Part shown: positions 1 to 10,242 of the stretch, one piece after another
How positions within the stretch are numbered: the first letter of the stretch is position 1
Layout of the letters: every line of letters starts with the position of its first letter
Source of the DNA: Rhizodiscina lignyota
Lineage: Eukaryota; Ascomycota; Dothideomycetes; Aulographales; Rhizodiscinaceae
Assembly (NCBI GenBank): GCA_010015805.1
Contig: ML978138.1
Span: forward strand, 434,001-498,000
Length of the DNA stretch: 64,000 nucleotides
Direction of reading: 5' to 3'
Notes under the pieces: generated by a model
What the model saw: only the letters and a program-made list of their open reading frames with translations
Told to the model about the DNA's origin: nothing
Database searches by the model: none
Translations under genes and position numbers: made by a program

Positions 1-64
1 CAGCTGCATTTGATCGCTCCACTGAAGCAGTTGCTCGCTCGCCATTCGTTTTTCATTAGATACT

Positions 65-984
65 ATGACTTTCCTTCAATCTTCAACCGACCCATATTTC
101 ATTGGTTACTATCTAGGTGAAAACGAGCAGGAATCCTTCACTGCCCGTACGTACCGTCCGTATCGGCTTCTCTGTGGCACTGACTATTGTAGTTGAAACG
201 TTTTATTGCACTTCTGGGGCAACATATCAGTCCGCACCATCTCAATACGCCTGCTGTCCACCAAATACAGGCACATGCTATGTGCCGACAGCCTGTGTGG
301 GATTCTCTGGCCTACTTTATAATTTTAATGGCAACCCTTCAAGTTTTATTTGGTAAGGAGGACCGTCTTCATCCTTCCTTGAGTTCGTTAAGGCTGCAAT
401 GGAGGCTCTGGTAGGACGTACTAATTATCCTTTAGCCCTACTCCCTATGCCTGCGCAACTCGGACGGTTTTCGAAGCCTATCCCACGATATCACCACTCA
501 TTGATGTCCTGTGTATGGCTGAAGGTGATCCTCCCACGCTTTTCCGCAACGTGCCACGGCAGAATACAGCTACAACCACATCAAGTAACGCTCCCCCCGC
601 TCCCCCCAGCCATTCCGGGAGTTTCCACTGATATTCTTATTTGTAGGCCCTTCATCCATATCGAGTCCAACCTCTATCCTGGCCTCGACCTCGACCTCAT
701 CGAACTTAGTTTCGCACCGGTTCTCGTCCTCGTCCTCGTCCTCGTCCCTACCAAGTATGTCATCAGCGCCTGCTCCAGAAGTTCAACCACACTCTGCAAG
801 CAAAGCGTGGATTGCAGGTGCGGTTGTTGGTCCCATCGCAGCTATCGCTATTGTGTGCCTCGCACTATGGATTTGGCACCGGAAGAAGAAACCGCCGCGA
901 GTCTTAAACCCTGAGGCTACTCCTGCAGGCAAGACCGGAGTTGTAGCCTATTATAATGATTCTCAGCACTCACGTCCTTCGTAA
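65..984 (+). CDS. Single-pass membrane glycoprotein, Cys-rich ectodomain with Ser-rich stalk
   Basis: The best spliced model is exons 65-146, 193-352, 436-584 and 647-984, with introns of 46, 83 and 62 bp. The second intron ends in a TACTAAT branch site, and all frames join without a stop. The protein has an extracellular Cys-rich part (YACCPPNTGTCYVP, then CPTPYACATRTVFEAYP and CMAEGDPPTLFRN), a Ser/Thr stalk including eight serines in a row, one transmembrane helix (AWIAGAVVGPIAAIAIVCLA) with a KKK stop-transfer, and a short cytoplasmic tail. This is the layout of Mid2/WSC-like surface proteins, but I cannot assign a Pfam family. The first exon has no signal peptide, so the true start may lie further upstream, possibly outside the window. 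Exons 2-4 are much safer than exon 1. Confidence 0.6.
723..746. repeat. CTCGTC hexamer, four tandem copies
   Basis: Four perfect copies of CTCGTC lie inside the last exon of the preceding gene. They encode the poly-serine part of its stalk, so length changes here would alter stalk length without shifting the frame. Confidence 0.9.
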
Positions 985-1807
985 AACAACCGCACATTCA
1001 GGTTCATGAACCATGCCCAGGAAACTAATTATCTTTCACTGGAACTTTTCATGTGGTCATGCCTTCTTTAAGATGGGTGGTTACAGTACGACTGAATGAA
1101 TATCATGAATAATATCTTTCATTTTACTTCGTATTCAGTCACTTGATGACCTTGACACGAATACGTACAGCCATGAATCGCTCAACAGCGGGAAGGCTTT
1201 CCTGTTCCTTGCATTGACGCCGTTCTTATGACATACTGCGAGAATTTCCCCCATGAACCCGTCCGATTGATATCCGAGAGGTCCAATATCCATGGTGATG
1301 CCATGCCGACTCGACCGAGTTGCGTGCGCCACATGCGGGATGATCGCACAGCTTGCGACATGGTGGGACCTCAGGCACTGGTTATAATGTCCCATCCGCC
1401 AACCACTCGTATGCCAGCCACCCCAGCTTTGACGTGTACCTTTCAGGTTTGTGATAAGTTCCCTGCCGACATTATAAGCGCAGCTGCAAGGCGGCCGCGG
1501 AGCCTGTGACGCAAGCCCCGCTGTTGTGGGAGCTGCTTGATCAAGCTTTCCGCCTCAAGCCGCATGCTCGATCAAACGCTTATTCACCAGGCCTACCGCT
1601 GAACTAATAAATACCACATTTCCAACCTGCTCTGAGCTTTGTCCCTTCCCTTGGAGTCTCCTGCTTTCGCAATTGGGGTCAATTGAGTGCTGCCGCGTCG
1701 TTTGATACCCTTGCCTTGCTTTCTTTTGCAGACGGTTACATCACGATTGCAGTTGCACGTGAAAGCTTTCCTTCTTTAGAAGAGATTGAAGAACTGAAAA
1801 CAACACA
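985..1807. other. Intergenic region, promoter of the phosphate carrier
   Basis: I see no supported gene here. Open frames on both strands are short and lack family features. The last roughly 200 bp before position 1808, with pyrimidine-rich stretches, presumably hold the promoter and 5' leader of the mitochondrial phosphate carrier. Confidence 0.6.
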
Positions 1808-2945
1808 ATGGCGAACGCAAAAGTGACTGGGGACAAGCCGATTCCAGGCACGAGCAGGAAGATTGAGCTCTACTCGCCTACGTACTTCGCTGCTTGCACA
1901 ATCGGTGGTATAATTGGTACGTCACCATTCCTTCACTCAAGCTTCCAATTGAGCTTTGATTATGATGTTTCGAGCTCTTATCTCGAAAATTGAACTTCCT
2001 CTTTATTCTCTCAATATGAACAGATGATCTGACTGCCTTCCAGCTTGCGGCCCAACCCACACCGCCGTCACACCCCTCGATGTCGTCAAGACCCGCCGCC
2101 AAGTCGACGCGAACATCTACAAGTCCAACATCCAAGGCTGGAGCAAGATATACGCCGAAGAGGGGATCCGCGGCATCTTTTTCGGTTGGTCGCCCACCTT
2201 CGTCGGCTACTCCTTCCAGGGCGCCGGTAAATATGGTCTCTACGAGGTGTTCAAGTACTGGTACGGCGAGCGCATGTTCCCCAACATGAACAAGACGGTG
2301 GTATATCTCGGGGCCTCGGCGACAGCAGAGTTCTTCGCGGATATAGCCTTGTGCCCGTTTGAGGCGATCAAGGTGAGGATGCAGACGACGCTGCCGCCGT
2401 ATGCGCACAATTTGCGGGAGGGATGGAGTAAGATTGTACAGAAGGAGGGTATTGCTGGGTAGGTTCTTCTGATTCTGTCCACTGTTGAGTGGCTTTTGGT
2501 GGGGAAACGGCTGAGAAATGGTGCCAGATTTTACAAGGGCCTCTACCCACTCTGGGGACGTCAGATCCCATACACGATGTGCAAGTTCGCTACATTCGAA
2601 GAAGCAGTCAAGGCCATCTACCGAGGATTAGGCAAGCCCAAAGAGTCGTACAACAAGTTCCAGCAAGTCGGCGTGGCATTTGCGGGCGGATATATCGCTG
2701 GTGTCGGCTGCGCCGTCATCTCTCACCCTGCCGACGTGCTCGTATCGAAGCTGAACGCGGATCGCCAACCCGGCGAGAGCGCGATGAAGGCTGTCAGCAG
2801 GATCTACGGAAATATTGGCTTCAAGGGCCTGTGGAACGGTCTGCCAGTCAGAATCGTGATGATTGGCACTCTCACGGCGTTCCAGTGGTTGATCTACGAT
2901 TCGTTCAAGGTGTATCTGGGCTTGCCGACTACTGGCGGACATTAG
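1808..2945 (+). CDS. Mitochondrial phosphate carrier (SLC25 family)
   Basis: Imports phosphate into the mitochondrial matrix for ATP synthesis and sits in the inner membrane. Exons are 1808-1916, 2044-2458 and 2528-2945 (introns 127 and 69 bp), giving 313 residues, the usual length for the Mir1/Pic2 family. All three mitochondrial-carrier signatures are visible in order: [22 protein letters not shown] and [10 protein letters not shown]. Phosphate-carrier-type residues are also present (TPLDVVKTR after THTAV, and [20 protein letters not shown]). Codon phase is kept across both introns. The family assignment is firm. Whether it is the Mir1 or the Pic2 orthologue cannot be settled from this sequence alone. 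A very similar fold in other SLC25 members is the only alternative. Confidence 0.95.
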
Positions 2946-3962
2946 AAGGATGAGGAGTGCTTTACAATAAAAGTATTGCAATGTGTAGAAGACTTTGGAG
3001 CGAGAGAGGACTCTGTATTGCGAAGGCGAACTGCGTTTTCGGCTGCGTCAGAGCTTTCGACTGTTCAGCGCTGGGCGTTTGAGGAAGTCTCGGAGCTAGG
3101 CTGTTTTCGGGATCATTATGATGGATAGATAGACCATCCACGCGCCATTTCCATGAAGCTACTAATCGCTTTCTCTGGGTTGTTCCTTGAGGGCTATATG
3201 AAGGGACAAACAGAAGTAGTGAATTGAGCATGAGTGTTCAATGAGAAGATCGAATTTGGGTATCTAGTGGTGAAAGTGATTCCATCAACATGCCTTGTTT
3301 TCCTTGCCATCCAATCGCCATGCTATAAACAAATTCCCAATGCCAAAGTATCGTCCGTGACGTGCGCGCAAATCCGAACAACGGTAGGCCGGAGTGAAAC
3401 TCTCCCTATGGGGTTGGCCCGGGAGGTAGATGCAGTTGGAATCTTGTCGTGATCTCTTTGTCTGCCCCGATAGTTTCAGTTCTGAAGGGAGGTGTTGAAC
3501 AACGGCGGGGGCCTCTTGACAAGTCCCATTTGTTCAATACGTCCATTGCTTGCAGCTAATCGGGATATAGATAGCTAGGCGCTCCATCTTCGTTGATGTG
3601 GGGCTATTCCAAGTCTTGGTCGCTATCCACCGAGCGTGTGTAATCGCGACTACGCCCATAATCCGTCTTGTAGGGGTATCGCAGCTGCTACCTGTTAGAC
3701 TGCTAAGATCTTACGACTTCGAAATGCGGGTGTGCAATAAGAAGCAGCTATGTTGCTCTAATATATTAAGCGCCTTTCCGTAGCAGCATCTCAAGAGGCA
3801 CTGAAGACTGATAGAGCGGTTGGTCTGCCCTGCTTCAGTAACACGGAGAGCAATCGTCTCCTCGGAGACTGCCAACCATGTCTATTGAGCAGGGCGGTAT
3901 ACGAATTCAAGAGACAAGTCGACTCGTCAGTTTCATTATGAAGAAATAATACTCACAGCTAT
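2946..3962. other. Intergenic region between convergent genes
   Basis: About 1 kb between the end of the phosphate carrier and the end of the DUF3431 gene. It presumably contains two 3' untranslated regions. Open frames are short and unconvincing, and I recognise no RNA gene or repeat. Confidence 0.55.
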
Positions 3963-6190
3963 TCAAGTGCCATTGCTAGTTTCGTCAAAGCACTGACAAT
4001 CCGCCTTGCTCCCTCCTCTCCGTTTCCCGCTCAAGAGCGTCGGACACTTCCACGCAATCTCAAGGTCGGAGCACTGCATCAGCAGGCCCCAAACCCTTTC
4101 CAACGTATATCCAAAGATTGGTGCGCTCATCTCGTCCCTCCTTCCTCTCAAATACTTTGCTTCATGCGCCCAGGAATTTGGGTCCCGTATGGCTTTCCAA
4201 AGATCTTCGTACACCTCCTTCTTCACCCCGCGGATTCGTCTCGCTGAAGCAATGAACTGCCCTTTGTAACTAAGGAGGTCGCGATTGCAGGCCTCGTCGG
4301 TCTGGTAAACTTTCTTATAGAGGCTCGGGACCATACCAGTATCGTCATGCCAGCCAAAACGATCACCACAATTGGCACAATCGCAGACATTGCCCGGGAA
4401 GCCAAGTGATAGCATTCCCGTGCGTTCTGCGTCAAAGTAGTCTCGTACCCTCGGGATGAACTCGCGTGGGTTATGAATGTCGGCTTGAATGAACATCGTA
4501 TGCTTTGCAAGGTCGTCCCAATGATCAACAATATGGCGAAGGTAGGTCTCGCCCTCGCGCCCAACATTTGGGACGTGAATGACTTTGAAAGGCCGCATTG
4601 CATCATTTATAGCCTCTATGTTTGCGTTTTCGTCTTTGGTGTAGATAAAGAGTCGTTGGGTCTGGAAACCTGGGATTTTTCTGATGGATTTGAGACCCCA
4701 TTCGACGTGGTCAATGGGTTCCTTGTACATGCTGACGACGATGTCGATATCGAAAAGTGGGTTGTACTCCGTATCTAAATGAGGTCCAGGGTTGGAAGGT
4801 ATAGAAGGGGTATCTATGATGCTGAAATTAGATGCGAGCCAGATGAGCATGCAAGCAACCGTAAGGGCCGCTAAGCCTCCAGCAACAATTTTCGAGGTTG
4901 TGCCACCGAGATAAGGCTCTAAACGACTGAGTATGCTTCCTCGGGGATGTCGTAAGCGGCGTTCACTGAAAGAATCCTGCCTCTGCCTGTGGGAAAGTAA
5001 TTCGTAGGGAGCTCCGTCGTCTCTTTTGCTATCCTTCTCAACCTCATTGAGATTGATGGATGCGCCTCTGCCTGCACATCCAACCAGGAGGAAATGGAAC
5101 CCGATCTGCAGTGGTGAAGTGTAGCTGCGATTGTTGAGCAGTAAGGACAAAGCCGGCGTGCAATAGGTGACGACCATGAGGGACATCGAGACAAAATCAG
5201 CACCCGCCTGTGCCGAAATTGCCTTGCCTCCGGAGGAGAGAGGATGGATCGGAAGGCGATATAGCGGGGAGCCACCGAGAACAAGAGCGGCAGGACCGAC
5301 AACAATGCTGAGTGCAACCACGGTCGGATTTAATCTGCACAGCTCCAAGATTGCGTCCCATGTATCTTCCACAAGAATGGCGCAGAAAGCTGTGAGGATG
5401 AAAGAACCCCATATCACAAGTTGAAACGCAAAGTTCGGCCCTGGCTTCGCATAGTGCGGACCATTTCGTAGCTCGTCAAAATGCCAAAGGCCTTTGGCTG
5501 TACCGGCGAGGAGCACAGCTGGAAGTCCAAATAGCAAGCCGTTCACTTCCAGCCTATACTCGTCCCATAGCAATCCAACGCCCGAGAGCAACGAAAGAAG
5601 AATCCAAATGGTGAAGCTCGTCGAGACGGGAATTCGTGTCAGCAATCGAAGAATGATTGACTCAGTAGAAAGAGCGATCGCCTATAAAAACGATCAGCTC
5701 GTTCTGGATATCATGTTTGCGAGAGACCCACGGCCACCATAGCCAGCGTAGCCAGGTTCGGGAAATGCAGTAGTGCCTGCGTCGCAAGTGGTAAGCTCGT
5801 TGCAGCACAAGCTATCGCCAGCAGTTCAAAAGGACCTTTGAGCTTTCTGCTCTGCCAAATGATCTTCCAGCCAGGCGCGGAAAACGCGACGTGGAGGCGA
5901 CCGCGTTTCCTTACTGTGCGGCATGTTGAGCCCAACGCCCCGACGGCCAAATGTAAGAGGAGAAGGTGCAAAGGGTAGTGGTAATTTTTCGTTACGAGAA
6001 GATATTTCGTTGTGACAAGGCTGAGAATCGCAGACAGTGTCCAGAGTGACCATCCGATGGTGAAGCGAGAACGCGCAGTTTCGTTTCGCGTCGGCCATGA
6101 ATCCGACCTCGCGAAGCTGGGCCGCCCTATGGGCGAGAATACTTCGTCAAATTCATCGAGGACTCGCTCACTCGATCGCCTCGAGGACAT
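3963..6190 (-). CDS. Polytopic membrane protein with C-terminal DUF3431 domain
   Basis: Two exons (6190-5732 and 5681-3963, intron 50 bp with a CTGAT branch site, phase 0) give a 725-residue protein. The N-terminal half is strongly hydrophobic with many predicted transmembrane helices. The C-terminal roughly 290 residues, starting near DIVVSMYKEPIDHVEWGL, match the fungal DUF3431 family: IYTKDEN, VPNVGREGETYL, FIQADIHNPREF and a Cys-rich CDCANCGDRFGWHDD segment. DUF3431 proteins have been likened to glycosyltransferase-type enzymes, but no function is established, so I do not assign one. Many DUF3431 proteins have one or no membrane helix, so fusion to a large polytopic domain is noteworthy. 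The start ATG at 6190 is the first in frame. Confidence 0.85.
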
Positions 6191-6610
6191 GATACCGTGG
6201 AGATTCGGCCAGATTGTTGTTTTTGCTGTGAAATCTCTGATAATTAAAAGTCACGTGCCATCATGGTACTTGGCTTAGACTTGGCGTGTAAGCAGTATGT
6301 TGGCCTTTTCCGGAAGCGATTTGCCATACTGCGCGAGCAGATGAATTGCACAAGGTAACAGTTGATTTGGTGTGTGTTGACGCGAACTAAATATTTCATT
6401 GCGGCAGAGCCGAGCCAGTTGGGTCAAAGCGCCTGGTGCCTCATCTACTTTGAGACTAGCCGCATTTAGCACGATTCACCTGTTCCTCAGCAAAATAGGT
6501 ATCTAAATTCTCAGCCTGCTGATGCTCAATTTCCAGTGATACATGTGTCTCATCATTGAAGAACTAGGCGCTGGCCGCGACCACAGGGTTTTGTCTTGCC
6601 CTTAATTTCC
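6191..6610. other. Promoter of the DUF3431 gene; 3' flank of the MFS gene
   Basis: No gene seen. It holds the upstream region of the minus-strand DUF3431 gene, including a CACGTG E-box at about 6252-6257, and the 3' flank of the MFS permease gene. Confidence 0.5.
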
Positions 6611-8462
6611 TCACAAAATAAAACGGAAATCTGATAGGTATGCACGTCAGTGATCAACGTCGAGAAGTGGAGACAGGATCCTCTGTACATACCGGGGTGA
6701 TCCGCTCCAATTACATCCAGATCTATTTGTCTATTCTCCATTGCTTCCGGCGTGTCCTTTTCTAATTCTTTCCTCCAATTACGCCATCTCAGATAGAACC
6801 ACGTGGCAACAACTGCGACAAATTCGAGTACTACCATTGCCAAAGAAGCAGCAATACCTTTCCGATCTTTCGATATTATCAGTGGGAATTTTGGTATGAT
6901 CATAAGGCGATCGACTCACAATATGGGGGATCCTGGAAAGCCGAATTGCCTGCGACGCTCAGAGCCTGCCCGATCATGTTGATGATCGCGACAATGGAAG
7001 CGCTACGCACTTCTACTTAGCCATAACAGCTCATAGATGGTGAACACGCTATAACTTTGAACATACCGAGTTGTGTAGCCCGCCGTTGACATTGTGAGCC
7101 ATGAGAGAATCAGAACAGTACCAGGGTAGTTTCCCACAGCAAACAAACAGGCACCGGTGAACCGAACGTTGGCGTTTTCAGATGCGAGCAACATGGCATA
7201 TCCGATCACTGAAGGAACCAAAGAGGCAGCAAGTGTGATGCCTCGCTTGTTCGTTACATCGGCGACGCGGCAAAAGATGATGACGCTAACGAAAGCACAG
7301 GCAAAAACGAGAGACGACATCAGCTGTGCCTTGACCGACGTATATCCGAGATCCTGAGATAATGCAGTGTGAGTATGTACGTTTCGCTGGATATGAATAA
7401 TCTTCTGAGCCTGGCAGGTAAGTGCTTACCTTGATGATAATCGGAGTGAAATTGGTCATTGAGGCGCTGCAGAAGTGGTATCCACAGAACTGGACGGTAA
7501 ATAACCAAAAAACAGGACTGAGGAAACATTTCAAGACTGCTTTCGGTCGGATCCTTGGCTGTTCTGGGTTGTGGGACCGTCGACTGCGCTTTGTGGCAAG
7601 CTCTCGATCAGCTTGTGAGAAGCCCAGCCTCGCGGTTTCCGGGGTCGCCGGAAGAGCAAAATAAAGGAAGATTCCGAACGTTATGGGCATGATTCCTTCG
7701 ATCAAAAATATCCATCGCCACGCAAGCCAGCCGTTCTTTCCATTGAGGTTTTTCTGGATACCGTATGAAACCAGGCCGTTAAAGGAGCTTGCGAGTGCCG
7801 TTGAACCCCAGAATATGCCGCTTCTTGTTGCGAGCTCATCATACGTATACCAGAAAGAAAGGTCTAGGCCGCATTAGCATTGCACGAATGAATTCCCTCA
7901 AGACAGCGGAGTGGTCAACCTACAAAACACTACTCCATTTCCGAGTCCTTCGGATACACCGATCAGGGTTCGCAGTCCAGCGAGAGCTGCATAGGAGTGT
8001 ATAACAACCTGAAGGCAGGTGAAGAAGCCCCAAGCAGCGCACGCAATTCCAATCAAGCGGGCAGGGCCGACAATTCTGAGGAGAAGAGTGCCCGGTAATT
8101 GGAAGATGATGAAGCCGACGAGAAAATAGTTGGCGGCAGCGGAATACTGGCTTGGTGTCATTTTCAACTCCTCGAGCATCCCAGCAATAGCAGCGAAGGC
8201 AAGGTCGCTTTTGCCCTGTTATCGAGCTGTTAGCCCCTTTCAGAAGATCGGGAAGAAGTTATTGAAGGAAAGAATATACCATGCTGGAATAAAAAAATGT
8301 TCCGCAGAGCATAGGCAGGATCAGGAGATCGATTTTCCATTTGAGTCTTCTTTCTGCCGCCTTGTCGATTGGTCCCAGTGGAGGAAGGGTGGACGTAACC
8401 TTTCCAACATCCTCAACTGTCACTGCAACGCTCACAGTCTGTAATTCCTTGCCTTCGTCCAT
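6611..8462 (-). CDS. MFS permease, allantoate/anion:cation symporter (Dal5) type
   Basis: Seven exons (8462-8280, 8215-7924, 7863-7430, 7353-7067, 7002-6920, 6866-6693, 6630-6611) join in frame to give 490 residues, the usual size of Dal5-type permeases with 12 membrane helices. Family marks include FQLPGTLLLRIVGPARLIG after helix 2, the arginine-containing SFWYTYDELATRSGIFW segment, a long central cytoplasmic loop, the late RKGIAASLAMV segment, and the typical acidic C-terminus ending DHPDFRFIL, which is only restored by the final 62-bp intron. It should import a small organic anion, but the substrate is unknown. It is divergent from an alpha/beta hydrolase with 548 bp between the starts, suggesting shared control inside the 6.6-16.3 kb cluster. 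Confidence 0.92.
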
Positions 8463-9010
8463 AATGGTAAACGTGCTCAATGATGAGAAATGAAAATATG
8501 TTATGAGGTTCGAGCAAATTGACACTCTAGATGCTGGGATATCCAGCCCCCTTTTATCGGGGGAGAGACTCTTCCATGAGAACATGCGCTATACGAATCG
8601 ACTCCCTGGCCGGTTTAGCGAATCTGGGGAATCGTCGCGACATTTTGCGGGGTCGAGGGAACGCTACACCCAATTCGAGAAGAGGCATTGTCGTTTGGCT
8701 AATTGCTGCGGTCACTGTGAAGATGGGAGGAGAGTACGATAAGTCTTGGCAATCGGCGAAAAGAGCGATATCGCTACTGAGAGCGAACCTCGCTCGATAG
8801 CGGGAGGTCTTGTACCGTGACGGTTAACGGCGAAAATAATCGACGCGAGAACTGTAGTAGTGCAGTGCTTGTGTTCCAGTCTCCAGAGAGAGCCAGGAGA
8901 CAGGCTGATTACTCTTGACGTGGTCGAATCGTGCTAAGTTTGGGACTCGATTTATTGGGGACTCATATTTGACTGAGTCTGACCGCACACATCCAGCGAG
9001 AGGGCAAAAG
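8463..9010. promoter_or_regulatory. Bidirectional promoter, MFS permease / hydrolase
   Basis: This 548-bp region separates the divergent starts of the MFS and hydrolase genes. It contains CCG-N3-CGG at 8815-8823 followed at once by a further CGG, a spacing used by some Zn2Cys6 regulators. A regulator of that class is encoded about 3 kb away. Binding is inferred, not shown. Confidence 0.5.
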
Positions 9011-10120
9011 ATGCCATCTCAGGAGTTTGTCCCTCTCAATGGAGAGGTGTTGCGAGTGGTAAATGGAGCTCCGGCTCTGGTTAAATTTTATTCTGGCGAT
9101 AAATCCAAACCTCTCGTTGTCTGCATTCCCGGCGCGGCAAATCTGGCACGAATCTTTTATGGGGTTCATGCTGGAAGCCGTGAAGATGACTTCCTTTCTT
9201 TCTGGCTTCATCAGCACCACAACTTCAGCGTTCTCGCACTATCATATCCAGGAGAAACAATTGATGGGCCAATGCGTCCACCGGCTCCAGAATACACGAT
9301 CCAAGACTGGGGCAAACAGACTGCCACAATTGCTGCGGATTATATCGCGGACCACGGCCTGGCGAAAGAAGTTGTGGTAGCCTTTTGGAGCATGGGAGGC
9401 AAAGTCGTAGAGCCATTTTCGGCCTCTTCCACCTCGTTGGGCATCAAGGTCAAATTAGCCGTCTCCCTCGCTGCGACTCCCGGCATCTTTGGGCTTCGGC
9501 CACATCCTCCAGGTATCAAAATATCATCTTCTGGGTATGCGTACCGAGACGACACATCGAGGAGTTTCGGGCAGCAAGTCCGGACCCAGAATCAGCTCAA
9601 TGGTGACCGAGAAATCATAAGTCCTGACTCACTAGAGAAACTTTACTACACAAAAACACCGATCAACCTAACCGGCTGGGGTCTACGGTACTCTCGAGAC
9701 ACAGACGGACAGCAACGCTTTGTTGACGATGATATGGCCGATATACGAGATGCGCAGGTCCACAACTGGGGCGCGTTACCCCTGATTGGGGTGATCCAGC
9801 CGACGAGCACACAAGATCTCATGCACGCTGTGGGCGATAAGGCATCGTGGGGTCTTGTGCTGACGTTCAAGTTGCTCTCTGACTTCCAAAAAGCAACTTC
9901 TCAACCCGGATACACAGAGAAGGGCACAAGTTCCAAGGAGCGTTTTGAGAGCTTCCGCGATCTTGTAGATGCGATCCCCGGTCGACTGGCTCGACGAGTG
10001 GAAGGGACCCATTACTTTTTCGTTGGGAAGAAGGGCGCCAGGGAGACTGCGGATCAAATTGCGGATCTGTTACAGGCGTCAGAGAAGATACAAGCAGAGA
10101 TTGATAATCTTCTGTGTTAA
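9011..10120 (+). CDS. Alpha/beta hydrolase
   Basis: An intronless gene of 369 residues starting at the first in-frame ATG (9011). The nucleophile elbow reads AFWSMGGK, placing the likely catalytic Ser near residue 127. The position two before the serine is Phe, not the Gly of the usual GxSxG. An oxyanion-side motif VVCIPGAANLARIF sits near residue 40, and the likely catalytic His is in EGTHYFFVG near residue 332. This is an alpha/beta-hydrolase fold enzyme, probably cleaving an ester, thioester or lactone, but the substrate cannot be read from the sequence. It has no signal peptide, so it is probably cytosolic. Its shared promoter with the MFS permease suggests it acts on an imported compound. 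Confidence 0.85.
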   Translation: MPSQEFVPLNGEVLRVVNGAPALVKFYSGDKSKPLVVCIPGAANLARIFYGVHAGSREDDFLSFWLHQHHNFSVLALSYPGETIDGPMRPPAPEYTIQDWGKQTATIAADYIADHGLAKEVVVAFWSMGGKVVEPFSASSTSLGIKVKLAVSLAATPGIFGLRPHPPGIKISSSGYAYRDDTSRSFGQQVRTQNQLNGDREIISPDSLEKLYYTKTPINLTGWGLRYSRDTDGQQRFVDDDMADIRDAQVHNWGALPLIGVIQPTSTQDLMHAVGDKASWGLVLTFKLLSDFQKATSQPGYTEKGTSSKERFESFRDLVDAIPGRLARRVEGTHYFFVGKKGARETADQIADLLQASEKIQAEIDNLLC

Positions 10121-10242
10121 AGGGTTTGAGCTGAGACTCGAAGTATGTAAATATGTGGAGGAACTGTCAGACGAGATACAGGCCTTGCCTCCTGAATCAT
10201 GGGCTCGCTATAACTCTCACAGAGCGCACCGTTTCCACACCA

